NCBI GenBank assembly: GCA_030605515.1
Contig: JAUWIE010000055.1
Span: 1-8,924, forward strand
Direction: 5' to 3'
Length of the DNA: 8,924 nt
Source of the DNA: Thermoplasmatota archaeon
GTDB taxonomy: Archaea; Thermoplasmatota; E2; DHVEG-1
Both the position numbers and the translations under genes were made by a program. Below the pieces are notes generated by a model. It made no database searches, was not told the origin of the DNA, and was given only the letters and a program-made list of their open reading frames with translations. Shown piece by piece: positions 1 through 6,503 of the stretch (position 1 is the first letter of the stretch; the number at the start of each line of letters is the position of its first letter).

Positions 1-1091
1 ACTTCTAATGGAACAATATTTGTTTTATTTTCAATTACAAAATCTACTTCGGTTTTAGCAGTTGTACGCCAATATTTAACATTATACTTTCTTTTTAACT
101 CATTATGAACGAAATTTTCATAGATTTTATCAAAAATTAGATTTTCAAAATTCCCTTGAAGGTAGTTTTTTAGTCCATAGTCAAGGAAATAGATCTTTGG
201 ATTTTTTCTTAGTTCATTTATTAAATTTTTATAAAATGGTTTAACAATAAAAATAACAAAAGAATCTTCTAATAATGGTAGAATTTCTCTTACTTCATGA
301 TACTTAATCCCCGAATGTGTACTCAAGGTTTCATAATTAACAACATTTCCTGAAATTAAAGAAATAGCCTTTAATAGTTTTACAACTTTTTCTCTATATT
401 TTATACCATACATTGCTAATATGTCTTTTTCGATATATGTAATAAATAGGTTTTTTAGAAGTTCCTTTTTCTTTTCTAAGTTTTTTTCTAAAACAATTCG
501 TGGATATGAACCATATGTTAAATATTCATGTAAAAATTTATTTAGATCATCTAAAAAAATAGTTGATGTTATGATAGGTTTCTTTTTTTCAAAATCTATT
601 TTTAATTTGAGATACAGAGTTTCATATTTCTTTTCTTTACTTCTAAGAAATTCTAGAAAGCTAAAGGGGTATAAATTAAAAAATAATACTCTTCCTACAA
701 GATATGAACCAAGATTTGTTAAATCAAAGGATGACGATCCAGTTATAATTATTTTTATGTTGTTGAATGAATCAAATATCAATTTTAGTTTTTTCCCAAC
801 ATCATTTATATATTGTACTTCATCTAATAAAAAATAATGTTTATCATTTGAAGAAATATAAAACTCAATGAATTCTTTGGGATCTTCTTCAAATTTTATT
901 CTTGTAAGGTCATCTTCAAAACTTATATAATGAATTCTTTCTTCGTTAACATTTTTGATTTTTAATATATCTTTAATTCTTTTTAGAAGTGTTGTTTTAC
1001 CACTTTGTCTTGCTCCTCGTATTGCTAATATTTCCCTGCTTTCAAGCCATTTTTTTATCTCTGTTTCTAGTTCTCGTTCTATGTAAACCAT
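1..1091 (-). CDS. AAA_14/DUF4143 family ATPase, C-terminus cut by window edge
   Basis: I translated this frame by hand; it stays open from an ATG at 1091 to the left edge, giving 363 full codons. Visible motifs are a Walker A, GARQSGKT (residues 26-33), a Walker B ending LLDE (about 88-91), a sensor-like ITGSS (116-120) and the LVGR arginine segment (131-134). The second half matches the DUF4143 pattern: FLDYGLKNYL near 303-311, then ENF..NEL, YWRT and EVDFVIE (348-354), which resembles a PD-(D/E)XK nuclease-like core. The family is common in archaea and bacteria as stand-alone P-loop ATPases of uncertain, possibly DNA-linked or regulatory, role. A TATA box 22-30 bases upstream predicts a leaderless or near-leaderless mRNA. 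At most a few tens of residues are missing by family length. The family call is firm; the biological role is unknown. Confidence 0.9.
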   Translation of the reverse strand, partial: MVYIERELETEIKKWLESREILAIRGARQSGKTTLLKRIKDILKIKNVNEERIHYISFEDDLTRIKFEEDPKEFIEFYISSNDKHYFLLDEVQYINDVGKKLKLIFDSFNNIKIIITGSSSFDLTNLGSYLVGRVLFFNLYPFSFLEFLRSKEKKYETLYLKLKIDFEKKKPIITSTIFLDDLNKFLHEYLTYGSYPRIVLEKNLEKKKELLKNLFITYIEKDILAMYGIKYREKVVKLLKAISLISGNVVNYETLSTHSGIKYHEVREILPLLEDSFVIFIVKPFYKNLINELRKNPKIYFLDYGLKNYLQGNFENLIFDKIYENFVHNELKRKYNVKYWRTTAKTEVDFVIENKTNIVPLE

Positions 1092-1113
1092 GTATAAATA
1101 AATTCAATATAAC

Positions 1114-1122
1114 TTTATAAAT
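1114..1122 (-). promoter_or_regulatory. Archaeal TATA box for the DUF4143 ATPase gene
   Basis: On the minus strand this reads ATTTATAAA, close to the archaeal TATA consensus. Its centre lies about 27 bases upstream of the ATG at 1091, the normal TATA-to-start-site distance. Transcription would therefore begin at or very near the start codon, consistent with a leaderless message; no Shine-Dalgarno sequence is visible. Confidence 0.5.
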
Positions 1123-1136
1123 TTTTCTATTATTTT

Positions 1137-1157
1137 TAAAATAACTAAGTTATTTTA
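1137..1157. repeat. Perfect 9-3-9 inverted repeat upstream of the ATPase promoter
   Basis: TAAAATAAC and GTTATTTTA are exact reverse complements separated by TAA. The repeat sits about 15 bases beyond the ATPase TATA box, where an activator or repressor dimer could bind. It could also be a chance palindrome in AT-rich DNA or an RNA hairpin; no regulator can be assigned. Confidence 0.4.
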
Positions 1158-1331
1158 GAATAATTGTGTTAATTTATACAACATTTTATTTTGATTATTT
1201 GAGAATAATAGCAATGACTAAACTCACAAATTTATTTTATTTTGAAGAGTGTTTAACTTCATTAACTATAGATTCAATGGAACAAAAAATAACAAGAGCA
1301 CATGAAGGAGAAAATGTTAAATATATTTCTA

Positions 1332-1346
1332 ACTTAAGTTCGCCAC
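1332..1346 (+). repeat. Left terminal inverted repeat of the insertion sequence
   Basis: This is the transposase 3' end of the element. It pairs with 2871-2885 with one mismatch, at its seventh base. Outside it lies the left target-duplication copy TTCTA (1327-1331). Confidence 0.8.
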
Positions 1347-1403
1347 TTTCTCATTTTATTCGCATCTGAAAAACTGGCATAATCTAATTTGACAGTTGGA
1401 TTG

Positions 1404-2837
1404 TTACCACCTCATTTTTAGTGTTTTATCCCTCCATTTATACACAAAATCACCAAAAAGATCCCCAATTTCTGGTGAAACATTGCTTAAAACAGTGAAT
1501 TTGAACCTGTTTTCAGGGTAAACTGTGGTAAGTGTCAAATTAATCAGATGTTTTTTGAGGAGTTTCACATTCTTCACAGGAGAAATCTTGTTGAGAAGAT
1601 GTGTCAAAATAACAAGGAGATTAGCGAGGAAACTAATGAAAAAAATACCGATAATGCTCCATGTACTCCAATGTCTAAGTGGACGAAGCTCGATTCCCTC
1701 TTTCATTGCTCTGAAAAATTTCTCTGCCTTGTCACGTTTCTTATACAAATCAAGAATCTTCCAAGGATCATCATCAACACTGCTTTCAAGGATGAAAAAA
1801 CCTTCAACACCTGTGATGTAGGGGTTTTCAATCTCTGTGAGTGTTTTCTGAACGCTGGGAAGAAGTGTTACCCATCCTTCTTCTGATGGAAACACGGGGT
1901 GTTTTCTTTTCCGAAGAATCTTGTTTCCTTTCTTTTTCTGACGTACAAATTTTTGCTTCTTTGATGCAATCTGATCCTGATATAATTCAGGGCAGAAATA
2001 AATGTAGGAAACCCGGTTTTTTTCCTTGTTTTTAACACAAGTGTAATGACGATGATTCACCACTTTTGAAGTGACATCATCTTCCCTTAACTTCCGGTTG
2101 AAGAAACTAATGTAATTCTTATATGGTCCAAGCTTTTTCGGTCGAAGTGTCAGATAATGATACTTTTTCCCCCTGATCTTCTTTTTATTTTTTTTCGTAT
2201 TTGCACCTGCATCAAAAATCAAAAGAGAACCTTTAGGAAGTATCTTACTCACAATGTTTATCATACTTTTCATATGTGTCTTATCTTGTACATTTCCATT
2301 CTGAATGGTAAGCGCTGTTGGAACACCAGAAATACCAGTGCTAATCCCAAATGTTACCTGTAATTTACCTGGTTTTTTGTCCCGGGAGTATCCTCGTTTA
2401 CCCATCTCTGCCTGTTTCCCTTCAAAATATGATGAGGAGAAATCAATGATTTGTTTCTCCTCGATAAGATCATGACGTTTAATGAAATGCTGATACTGAT
2501 TCAGAACAACTGGAAAATATTGCCCAACTCGCTCCAGAGCTCTATACATCGTTCTTTCACCAGTTTTATCTTTTAGATCAAGTTGTCGCATAAACTCCAA
2601 AGGATATGTGTTATTAATTTGGTGAACCGAAACGGAATGAGTCAGCTTGTTACATGTCAAAACCTTTGTCAATGGAACAAAAGAAGTTGATTTCCCTTTA
2701 ATCTCATCGAAAAGACTGTAGAAAAGACCATAATGTTTTTCTACTTTCTTCAGCATCACAATACTGCCTAATGGAATACTTATGTTTGGTTTCATAATTG
2801 AGATATAAGGAGATATTTTCCTAATATCTCTTTTCAT
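1404..2837 (-). CDS. DDE transposase, IS1634-like (IS4 superfamily)
   Basis: The enzyme cuts and joins the element's ends. The 477-residue protein has the expected catalytic triad: D132 in IIDFSSSYFEG, D209 in LLIFDAGAN, and E372. E372 lies in a complete YREK signature (Y365, R368, E372, K379; spacing Y-x2-R-x3-E-x6-K) that defines IS4-type transposases. The segment EMGKRGYSRDKKP (144-156) after the first Asp is typical of IS1634 relatives. A basic insert lies between the second Asp and the Glu (about 270-312), as expected for the beta-strand insertion domain. The reading frame is intact. The start is uncertain: ATG 2837 has no Shine-Dalgarno, and Met15 or Met28 are alternatives. A stem-loop covers codons 3-10. 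The class is firm; assignment to IS1634 rather than a sister group is likely. Confidence 0.88.
   Translation of the reverse strand: MKRDIRKISPYISIMKPNISIPLGSIVMLKKVEKHYGLFYSLFDEIKGKSTSFVPLTKVLTCNKLTHSVSVHQINNTYPLEFMRQLDLKDKTGERTMYRALERVGQYFPVVLNQYQHFIKRHDLIEEKQIIDFSSSYFEGKQAEMGKRGYSRDKKPGKLQVTFGISTGISGVPTALTIQNGNVQDKTHMKSMINIVSKILPKGSLLIFDAGANTKKNKKKIRGKKYHYLTLRPKKLGPYKNYISFFNRKLREDDVTSKVVNHRHYTCVKNKEKNRVSYIYFCPELYQDQIASKKQKFVRQKKKGNKILRKRKHPVFPSEEGWVTLLPSVQKTLTEIENPYITGVEGFFILESSVDDDPWKILDLYKKRDKAEKFFRAMKEGIELRPLRHWSTWSIIGIFFISFLANLLVILTHLLNKISPVKNVKLLKKHLINLTLTTVYPENRFKFTVLSNVSPEIGDLFGDFVYKWRDKTLKMRW
2810..2830 (-). repeat. Stem-loop in the first codons of the transposase
   Basis: GAGATATT (2810-2817) and AATATCTC (2823-2830) are exact reverse complements around a 5-base loop. 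In the minus-strand transcript this folds into a hairpin starting about 8 bases after the AUG at 2837. It could limit translation of the transposase, or it could show that the true start is downstream at Met15. Confidence 0.45.
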
Positions 2838-2870
2838 TAGGCAATGAGAATAATTATGTGATTCATTTAT

Positions 2871-2885
2871 GTGGCGAAGTTAAGT
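2871..2885 (-). repeat. Right terminal inverted repeat of the insertion sequence
   Basis: This is the transposase 5' end of the element, 33 bases upstream of the annotated start codon. Outside it lies the right target-duplication copy TTCTA (2886-2890). Confidence 0.8.
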
Positions 2886-2989
2886 TTCTAATATAAAATA
2901 TCTGATAATCACTTAGCATTTATCAATAAATCCAAAATAGTTGTTTTTTTCAAAAAAGAATAAATAACAGATATCAGTTCCATGTACCG

Positions 2990-2998
2990 TATACATAG
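2990..2998 (+). promoter_or_regulatory. Possible TATA box for the small protein/radical SAM operon
   Basis: TATACATAG is centred about 22 bases before the ATG at 3016, roughly the spacing for a leaderless archaeal message. The region is full of TATA-like words and also has GGGG at 3004-3007, 8 bases before the ATG, which could be a weak ribosome binding site if transcription starts further upstream. It lies outside the insertion sequence, so the insertion probably left the promoter intact. Confidence 0.35.
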
Positions 2999-3015
2999 TA
3001 TATGGGGTATATTAT

Positions 3016-3333
3016 ATGAAACTATCAATTCCTCCAGAACCAATCATGCTGAAAAAACAGTCAAAAGATCAAAGAAAAGAAAGAGAATGGGATATAGATT
3101 CCCTTGCGTTATGGTTTGGAAACAGACTTCCGAGTTATTTATGGAAAGAAGGTAAATGGTCCAAACCATTAAAAGATGAAGGCTACAGCTGGCAGAATTT
3201 CTTAAAAATTTTATCGCTTCATAAAAAAGAAATGATAAGATGGTCACGAGATGCTATTTCATGGAAAGAATTTCTATTGAGACTTCAAGATACAATAAAG
3301 GATCCTGTTTTTAAAAAAATTCTTCTTGGTTAA
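3016..3333 (+). CDS. Small Trp-rich basic protein of unknown function
   Basis: I do not recognise this 105-residue protein. It has seven tryptophans (W25, W33, W43, W48, W59, W76, W83), no cysteine, many Lys/Arg, and no signal peptide or membrane segment, so it should be cytoplasmic and looks mostly helical. Regions that may be conserved are the proline-rich start (PPEPIM, 6-11), WDIDSLALWFGNRLPSYLW (25-43) and the closing helix from about 82. It ends only 20 bases before the radical SAM gene on the same strand, so the two are probably co-transcribed. A partner, substrate-carrier or regulatory role for that enzyme is inferred from position alone. Composition and a sensible start make it a credible gene; the opposite-strand ORF here is a shadow. 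Confidence 0.75.
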   Translation: MKLSIPPEPIMLKKQSKDQRKEREWDIDSLALWFGNRLPSYLWKEGKWSKPLKDEGYSWQNFLKILSLHKKEMIRWSRDAISWKEFLLRLQDTIKDPVFKKILLG

Positions 3334-3353
3334 AATTTGAGAGATGATAATTT

Positions 3354-4994
3354 ATGAATGATAGTGATGACATCGATGGTTATCCGATTGTTCTTGCAGC
3401 GTCTAGTGCCGAAGCAAATGATTATGATGACAACCCGTTTTTAGCCTTTATTTGCACATTTCCAAAAAAAATATCAGGTCATATCTTAAAAGAACATATA
3501 TCAAATTTAGATAATAATGATGATGGAACAGCAAAAACTACTATCTATGGTTTAAGAAAAGTTGAATCCCTACTTGTTGACGCTTTTGGTAAAGATTCTG
3601 TCGTTGTAACTCATTATGATAATATACATAGGTTTATTGGTAAAAAAACAAAGATTTTTGGTATTTCAACTATGGATCCTTTAGGGCTTGCTTATGTTTC
3701 TACAACTTATAACTCGCTTATTGGTTTCGGTGGAGAAGCATTAAATGCATCTGAGTTTAAAAGACTCATAATGCATCCATCTATTAAAAAATATAAACCA
3801 AAGGTAATTGTCGGTGGCGCTGGCTCCTGGCAGATTAGTGAAGCTAATCTTCAGGAAAAATTTGGAATTGATGTTCTTTTCCAAGGTGAGGGTGAAGAGG
3901 ATATTGTTGATGTTTTTAAAAAATTGTTAAATGATGAGAATGTTCAAAAATATTATAATGCAAAAAAACCCTCAAGAGATAAAATACCTTTGATTAAAAA
4001 CGCTGCATGTTATGGGATGGTTGAGATAACTCGTGGTTGTGGTCGTGGTTGTCAATTTTGTAGTCCTACTAATCGTACGAAATATTCTTTTCCACTTGAG
4101 CACATCATGAAAGAAGTTGAGATAAACATCAAAAGTGGAACAAAATCAATATTTACAGTAACTGAAGATATTTTTCTCTATAAATCAAAACCTGGTTTTA
4201 TACCTAACCGGAAAGAAATTATCAAACTGTATAAAACTATTGCATCATATCCTGGTGTAGAACATATTCTTTTATCACATGCATCATTTGCACCAATTAT
4301 CCATGATCCAAAAATACTTGATGAGTTAACACCTATTTTAATGGAGAAAACAAGATGGACACCGGAGATTAGTAAATTATACAAAAAAAGATTTATTTCT
4401 GTAGAAATGGGAATAGAAACAGGTAGTGTTAGACTCATGCAGAAATACATGAAAGGTAAAGCACTTCCTTTTAATGTTGATAATTGGCCTGAACTAGTTG
4501 TTCAGGGGATGGGGGTTTTAAATGATTATGATTGGTGGCCACTATGTACAATTATGACAGGGCAACCTGATGAAACCGAAGATGATATTATCGCAACACT
4601 AAATCTAATAGATGATCTAAGGAATCATAATGCCAAGATGTTTTACACACCTGTTTTGTTTATACCATTAAAAGAAGCGGTTCTTGGTAATCAACATAGT
4701 ACAAGTCTTGAAAATCTATCAGAGTTACAATGGGATGTTTTATCCAGGTGTTGGAGGAACAATATTGATTTTTGGTCTCCAGATAACAAATGGATATATG
4801 GACCAATGTTTTTCTTTAGCCACTGGTTTTATGCTCGATGGAAACATGGTAAAAAAGCAACACTACCAATGATGCATCTAGCAGGTTTTCCAGTATCATA
4901 TAAAATTGATAAAAAATGTAATCCTGAGTATTGTCAAAATAATGGTAATGGAATAAAGGAGATTATAGGACAAATAAAAGAACGGATATTCTGA
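3354..4994 (+). CDS. Radical SAM protein with B12-binding-like N-terminal domain
   Basis: The 546-residue protein carries the radical SAM cluster motif CGRGCQFC (C229, C233, C236) after VEITRG, so it should bind [4Fe-4S] and cleave S-adenosylmethionine. The N-terminal half (about 70-200) has the Rossmann-like pattern of cobalamin-binding radical SAM proteins: FGISTMDPLGLAY, then VIVGGAGSWQ (151-160) and FQGEGEED. The DxHxxG cobalamin-ligand motif is absent, so B12, if bound, would be base-on or weakly held. Downstream are a GIETGS motif and a GQPDETEDD segment typical of COG1032 enzymes. A late C-x4-C (C522, C527) might serve a second cluster or be incidental. The substrate is unknown. One archaeal group of similar size and architecture (GrsA/GrsB) puts cyclopentane rings into tetraether lipids, which is one hypothesis. 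A GAGAGATGAT stretch precedes the ATG and may be its ribosome binding site. Confidence 0.88.
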   Translation: MNDSDDIDGYPIVLAASSAEANDYDDNPFLAFICTFPKKISGHILKEHISNLDNNDDGTAKTTIYGLRKVESLLVDAFGKDSVVVTHYDNIHRFIGKKTKIFGISTMDPLGLAYVSTTYNSLIGFGGEALNASEFKRLIMHPSIKKYKPKVIVGGAGSWQISEANLQEKFGIDVLFQGEGEEDIVDVFKKLLNDENVQKYYNAKKPSRDKIPLIKNAACYGMVEITRGCGRGCQFCSPTNRTKYSFPLEHIMKEVEINIKSGTKSIFTVTEDIFLYKSKPGFIPNRKEIIKLYKTIASYPGVEHILLSHASFAPIIHDPKILDELTPILMEKTRWTPEISKLYKKRFISVEMGIETGSVRLMQKYMKGKALPFNVDNWPELVVQGMGVLNDYDWWPLCTIMTGQPDETEDDIIATLNLIDDLRNHNAKMFYTPVLFIPLKEAVLGNQHSTSLENLSELQWDVLSRCWRNNIDFWSPDNKWIYGPMFFFSHWFYARWKHGKKATLPMMHLAGFPVSYKIDKKCNPEYCQNNGNGIKEIIGQIKERIF

Positions 4995-5022
4995 AAATTA
5001 CTAGATTTAAAGCAAGTTATAA

Positions 5023-5032
5023 TTTTTTTTTT
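5023..5032 (+). terminator. Poly-T terminator after the radical SAM gene
   Basis: A run of ten T on the plus strand begins 29 bases after the radical SAM stop codon, in the 40-base gap before the convergent aminopeptidase gene. Archaeal RNA polymerase terminates at such U-tracts without needing a hairpin. Confidence 0.6.
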
Positions 5033-5034
5033 AT

Positions 5035-6378
5035 TTACTTTTTTAAGAATTCGCTGTATGCCAAGTATGAAGAATAAACATCTGCTTTACTAGTGACTTC
5101 AAATGGTGAATGCATAGATAACACTGGTGGGCCTAGATCAATTACTTCCATACCAAGCCTAGAGAAATATTTAGCAACTGTTCCACCACCGCCTTTGTCA
5201 ACCTTACCAAGTTCCCCTGTCTGCCATGGTATTTTAGCTTTATTAAGTATTGTTCTTATCTCTGCGACGTACTCAGCAGAAGCATCATTAGCGGAGTATT
5301 TACCACCATGACCAGTGTATTTTGACATAACTATACCATTTCCAAGTGAAGAAGCGTTTTTAAGTTCAAAAACTTCAGTATAATTCGGTGTTACAGCAGC
5401 GTTAACATCAGCTGAAACAACTTTAGATTTAAGCATTACTTTATCAATATCAACCTTAGGATCAAGTTCTTTTATTATTGATCGTAGAAACGTTGAAACC
5501 TGAGCTGTTGCATTGCCTTCACTACCAATTTCTTCTTTATCTACAAAAAGAGACATAGCAGTAAACTCAGGGTTCTTCAAATCAAGAATTGCTTTAAGAG
5601 ATGCAAATGTACTAGCTCCATCATCCTGCCCATAGGCACCAATGAGTGATCTATCAAAACCCATATCCCTTGCCTTGTATGCTGGGACTACTTCAATTTC
5701 AGCAGATATAAAATCCTCCTCAGTCATGCCATAGTCCTTATGTAATTTATCAAGAATAGCAGTTTTGAATTTATCTTTAACATCACCTGTAGCAGGTATA
5801 CTACCTACTACAACATCAAGGCTTTCACCTTTTATCGCATCATCGATTTTTTTTGTATCTTGTACTTCATGGGACAAGTGAGGTAATAGATCAGAAACAG
5901 AAAAAATAGGGTCTTTTTCATCTTCTCCCATGTTAAAGATAATTTTTTTACCATCTTTTTTTACAACAATACCATGCAAGGCTAAAGGTATTGTGACCCA
6001 TTGGAATTTTTTGATACCACCGTAGTAATGAGTTTCAAAAAGTGCGAGATTACTATCTGGATCCTCATATAATGGTACTTGTTTAAGATCCAGACGAGGA
6101 GAATCAATATGAGATATTACAATTCGTAGACCACTACTTACAGGTTTTTTACCAGGAATAATAATTGCTGCTTCTTTTTCACGGTTAATCATTATTTTTT
6201 TCTTTGTCTTCTTTGCAGCTTTTTTTATTTCTTGTACAGCTTCTCTTTCAGTTTTTGCTGCGTTTAAGAATTTTTTATATTCCTCTGCAAAATCATAAGT
6301 TTTTTTAATCTGATCCTTGGTAAATATCTCCCATGCTGATTTTTTCTTGTAAACATATTTACTTTCTTTTTCAGTCAT
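5035..6378 (-). CDS. M18-family metallo-aminopeptidase
   Basis: This 447-residue enzyme matches peptidase family M18 (aspartyl aminopeptidase/aminopeptidase I, COG1362), cytosolic two-metal exopeptidases that remove N-terminal, often acidic, residues. By analogy with characterised members, the metal ligands are H90 (SHIDSPRLDL), D252 or D253 (GQDDGAS), E283 (DKEEIGS), D324 (SADVNAA) and H423 (SMHSPFE), and the catalytic pair is D92 and E282. All are present, so the enzyme should be active. The length fits the roughly 450-residue prokaryotic branch. There is no signal peptide; the start of the protein is Lys/Glu-rich and helical. The start codon is supported by GAGGAG 5 bases upstream. A peptide-recycling role is likely; the exact specificity is not readable. 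The gene is convergent with the radical SAM gene and is probably transcribed alone. Confidence 0.95.
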   Translation of the reverse strand: MTEKESKYVYKKKSAWEIFTKDQIKKTYDFAEEYKKFLNAAKTEREAVQEIKKAAKKTKKKIMINREKEAAIIIPGKKPVSSGLRIVISHIDSPRLDLKQVPLYEDPDSNLALFETHYYGGIKKFQWVTIPLALHGIVVKKDGKKIIFNMGEDEKDPIFSVSDLLPHLSHEVQDTKKIDDAIKGESLDVVVGSIPATGDVKDKFKTAILDKLHKDYGMTEEDFISAEIEVVPAYKARDMGFDRSLIGAYGQDDGASTFASLKAILDLKNPEFTAMSLFVDKEEIGSEGNATAQVSTFLRSIIKELDPKVDIDKVMLKSKVVSADVNAAVTPNYTEVFELKNASSLGNGIVMSKYTGHGGKYSANDASAEYVAEIRTILNKAKIPWQTGELGKVDKGGGGTVAKYFSRLGMEVIDLGPPVLSMHSPFEVTSKADVYSSYLAYSEFLKK

Positions 6379-6383
6379 TAAAA

Positions 6384-6389
6384 CTCCTC
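6384..6389 (-). promoter_or_regulatory. Ribosome binding site of the M18 aminopeptidase gene
   Basis: The minus strand reads GAGGAG, then TTTTA, then ATG: a strong match to the archaeal anti-Shine-Dalgarno with good spacing, fixing the start at 6378. A weak TATA-like stretch (CTTTTTATTT, about 6414-6423) would place the start site near 6391, giving a short leader that just includes this site. Confidence 0.6.
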
Positions 6390-6503
6390 ATTGTTGGATG
6401 TCATATGGTTTCTAAATAAAAAGATACCTAAAAAAAAGTTTAAAAAGGAGAGATTAAAATAAAAAGATAAAATGAAAAAAGAATTGGTTTGAATCAAATA
6501 TTT

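Larger units (their letters stand above)
1092..1331. other. AT-rich spacer between the ATPase gene and the insertion sequence
   Basis: The stretch holds the ATPase TATA box and the inverted repeat. A weak plus-strand ORF starts at GTG 1166 (or ATG 1214) and runs across the insertion-sequence boundary to 1369. With one copy of the target duplication removed it would continue into 2892-2916 and end after roughly 64 codons, so it could be a small gene split by the insertion. Its protein is unlike any family I know, and no clear ribosome binding site is seen, so I do not call it a gene. Confidence 0.35.
1332..2885 (-). mobile_element. Complete IS1634-like insertion sequence (IS4 superfamily)
   Basis: The ends are near-perfect inverted repeats: ACTTAAGTTCGCCAC at 1332-1346 against the reverse complement of GTGGCGAAGTTAAGT at 2871-2885, 14 of 15 matching. 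Direct repeats flank them: TTCTA at 1327-1331 and 2886-2890. Moving each end inward by one base gives a 14-base inverted repeat and a 7-base duplication, TTTCTAA (1326-1332 and 2885-2891), so the exact edge is uncertain. IS1634-family elements usually duplicate 5-6 bases, which favours the 5-base reading. The element is about 1.55 kb with one intact transposase, within the family's size range. Intact ends and identical flanking repeats point to a fairly recent insertion, possibly still mobile. Confidence 0.85.

Noticed and set aside
421..837. Plus-strand ORF of 138 codons
   Set aside because: It lies antisense inside the ATPase gene, whose Walker motifs and DUF4143 signatures are clear. The Phe/Ser/Lys-rich product is what antisense AT-rich coding DNA gives.
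1..1091. ATPase as part of a toxin-antitoxin or defence pair
   Set aside because: No partner gene is visible in the window, and the family occurs widely as single genes, so the sequence does not support such a claim.
1525..2363. Four plus-strand ORFs of 64-112 codons
   Set aside because: All are antisense to the transposase, which has a complete DDE triad and YREK signature.
3044..3247. Minus-strand ORF opposite the small Trp-rich protein
   Set aside because: The plus-strand frame has a sensible start, protein-like composition and operon spacing; the minus frame has no ribosome binding site or recognisable domain.
4178..4872. ORFs overlapping the radical SAM gene
   Set aside because: They are shadows of a gene with clear catalytic motifs.
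5093..5311. Plus-strand ORF inside the M18 gene
   Set aside because: It is antisense to the catalytic C-terminal region of the aminopeptidase.
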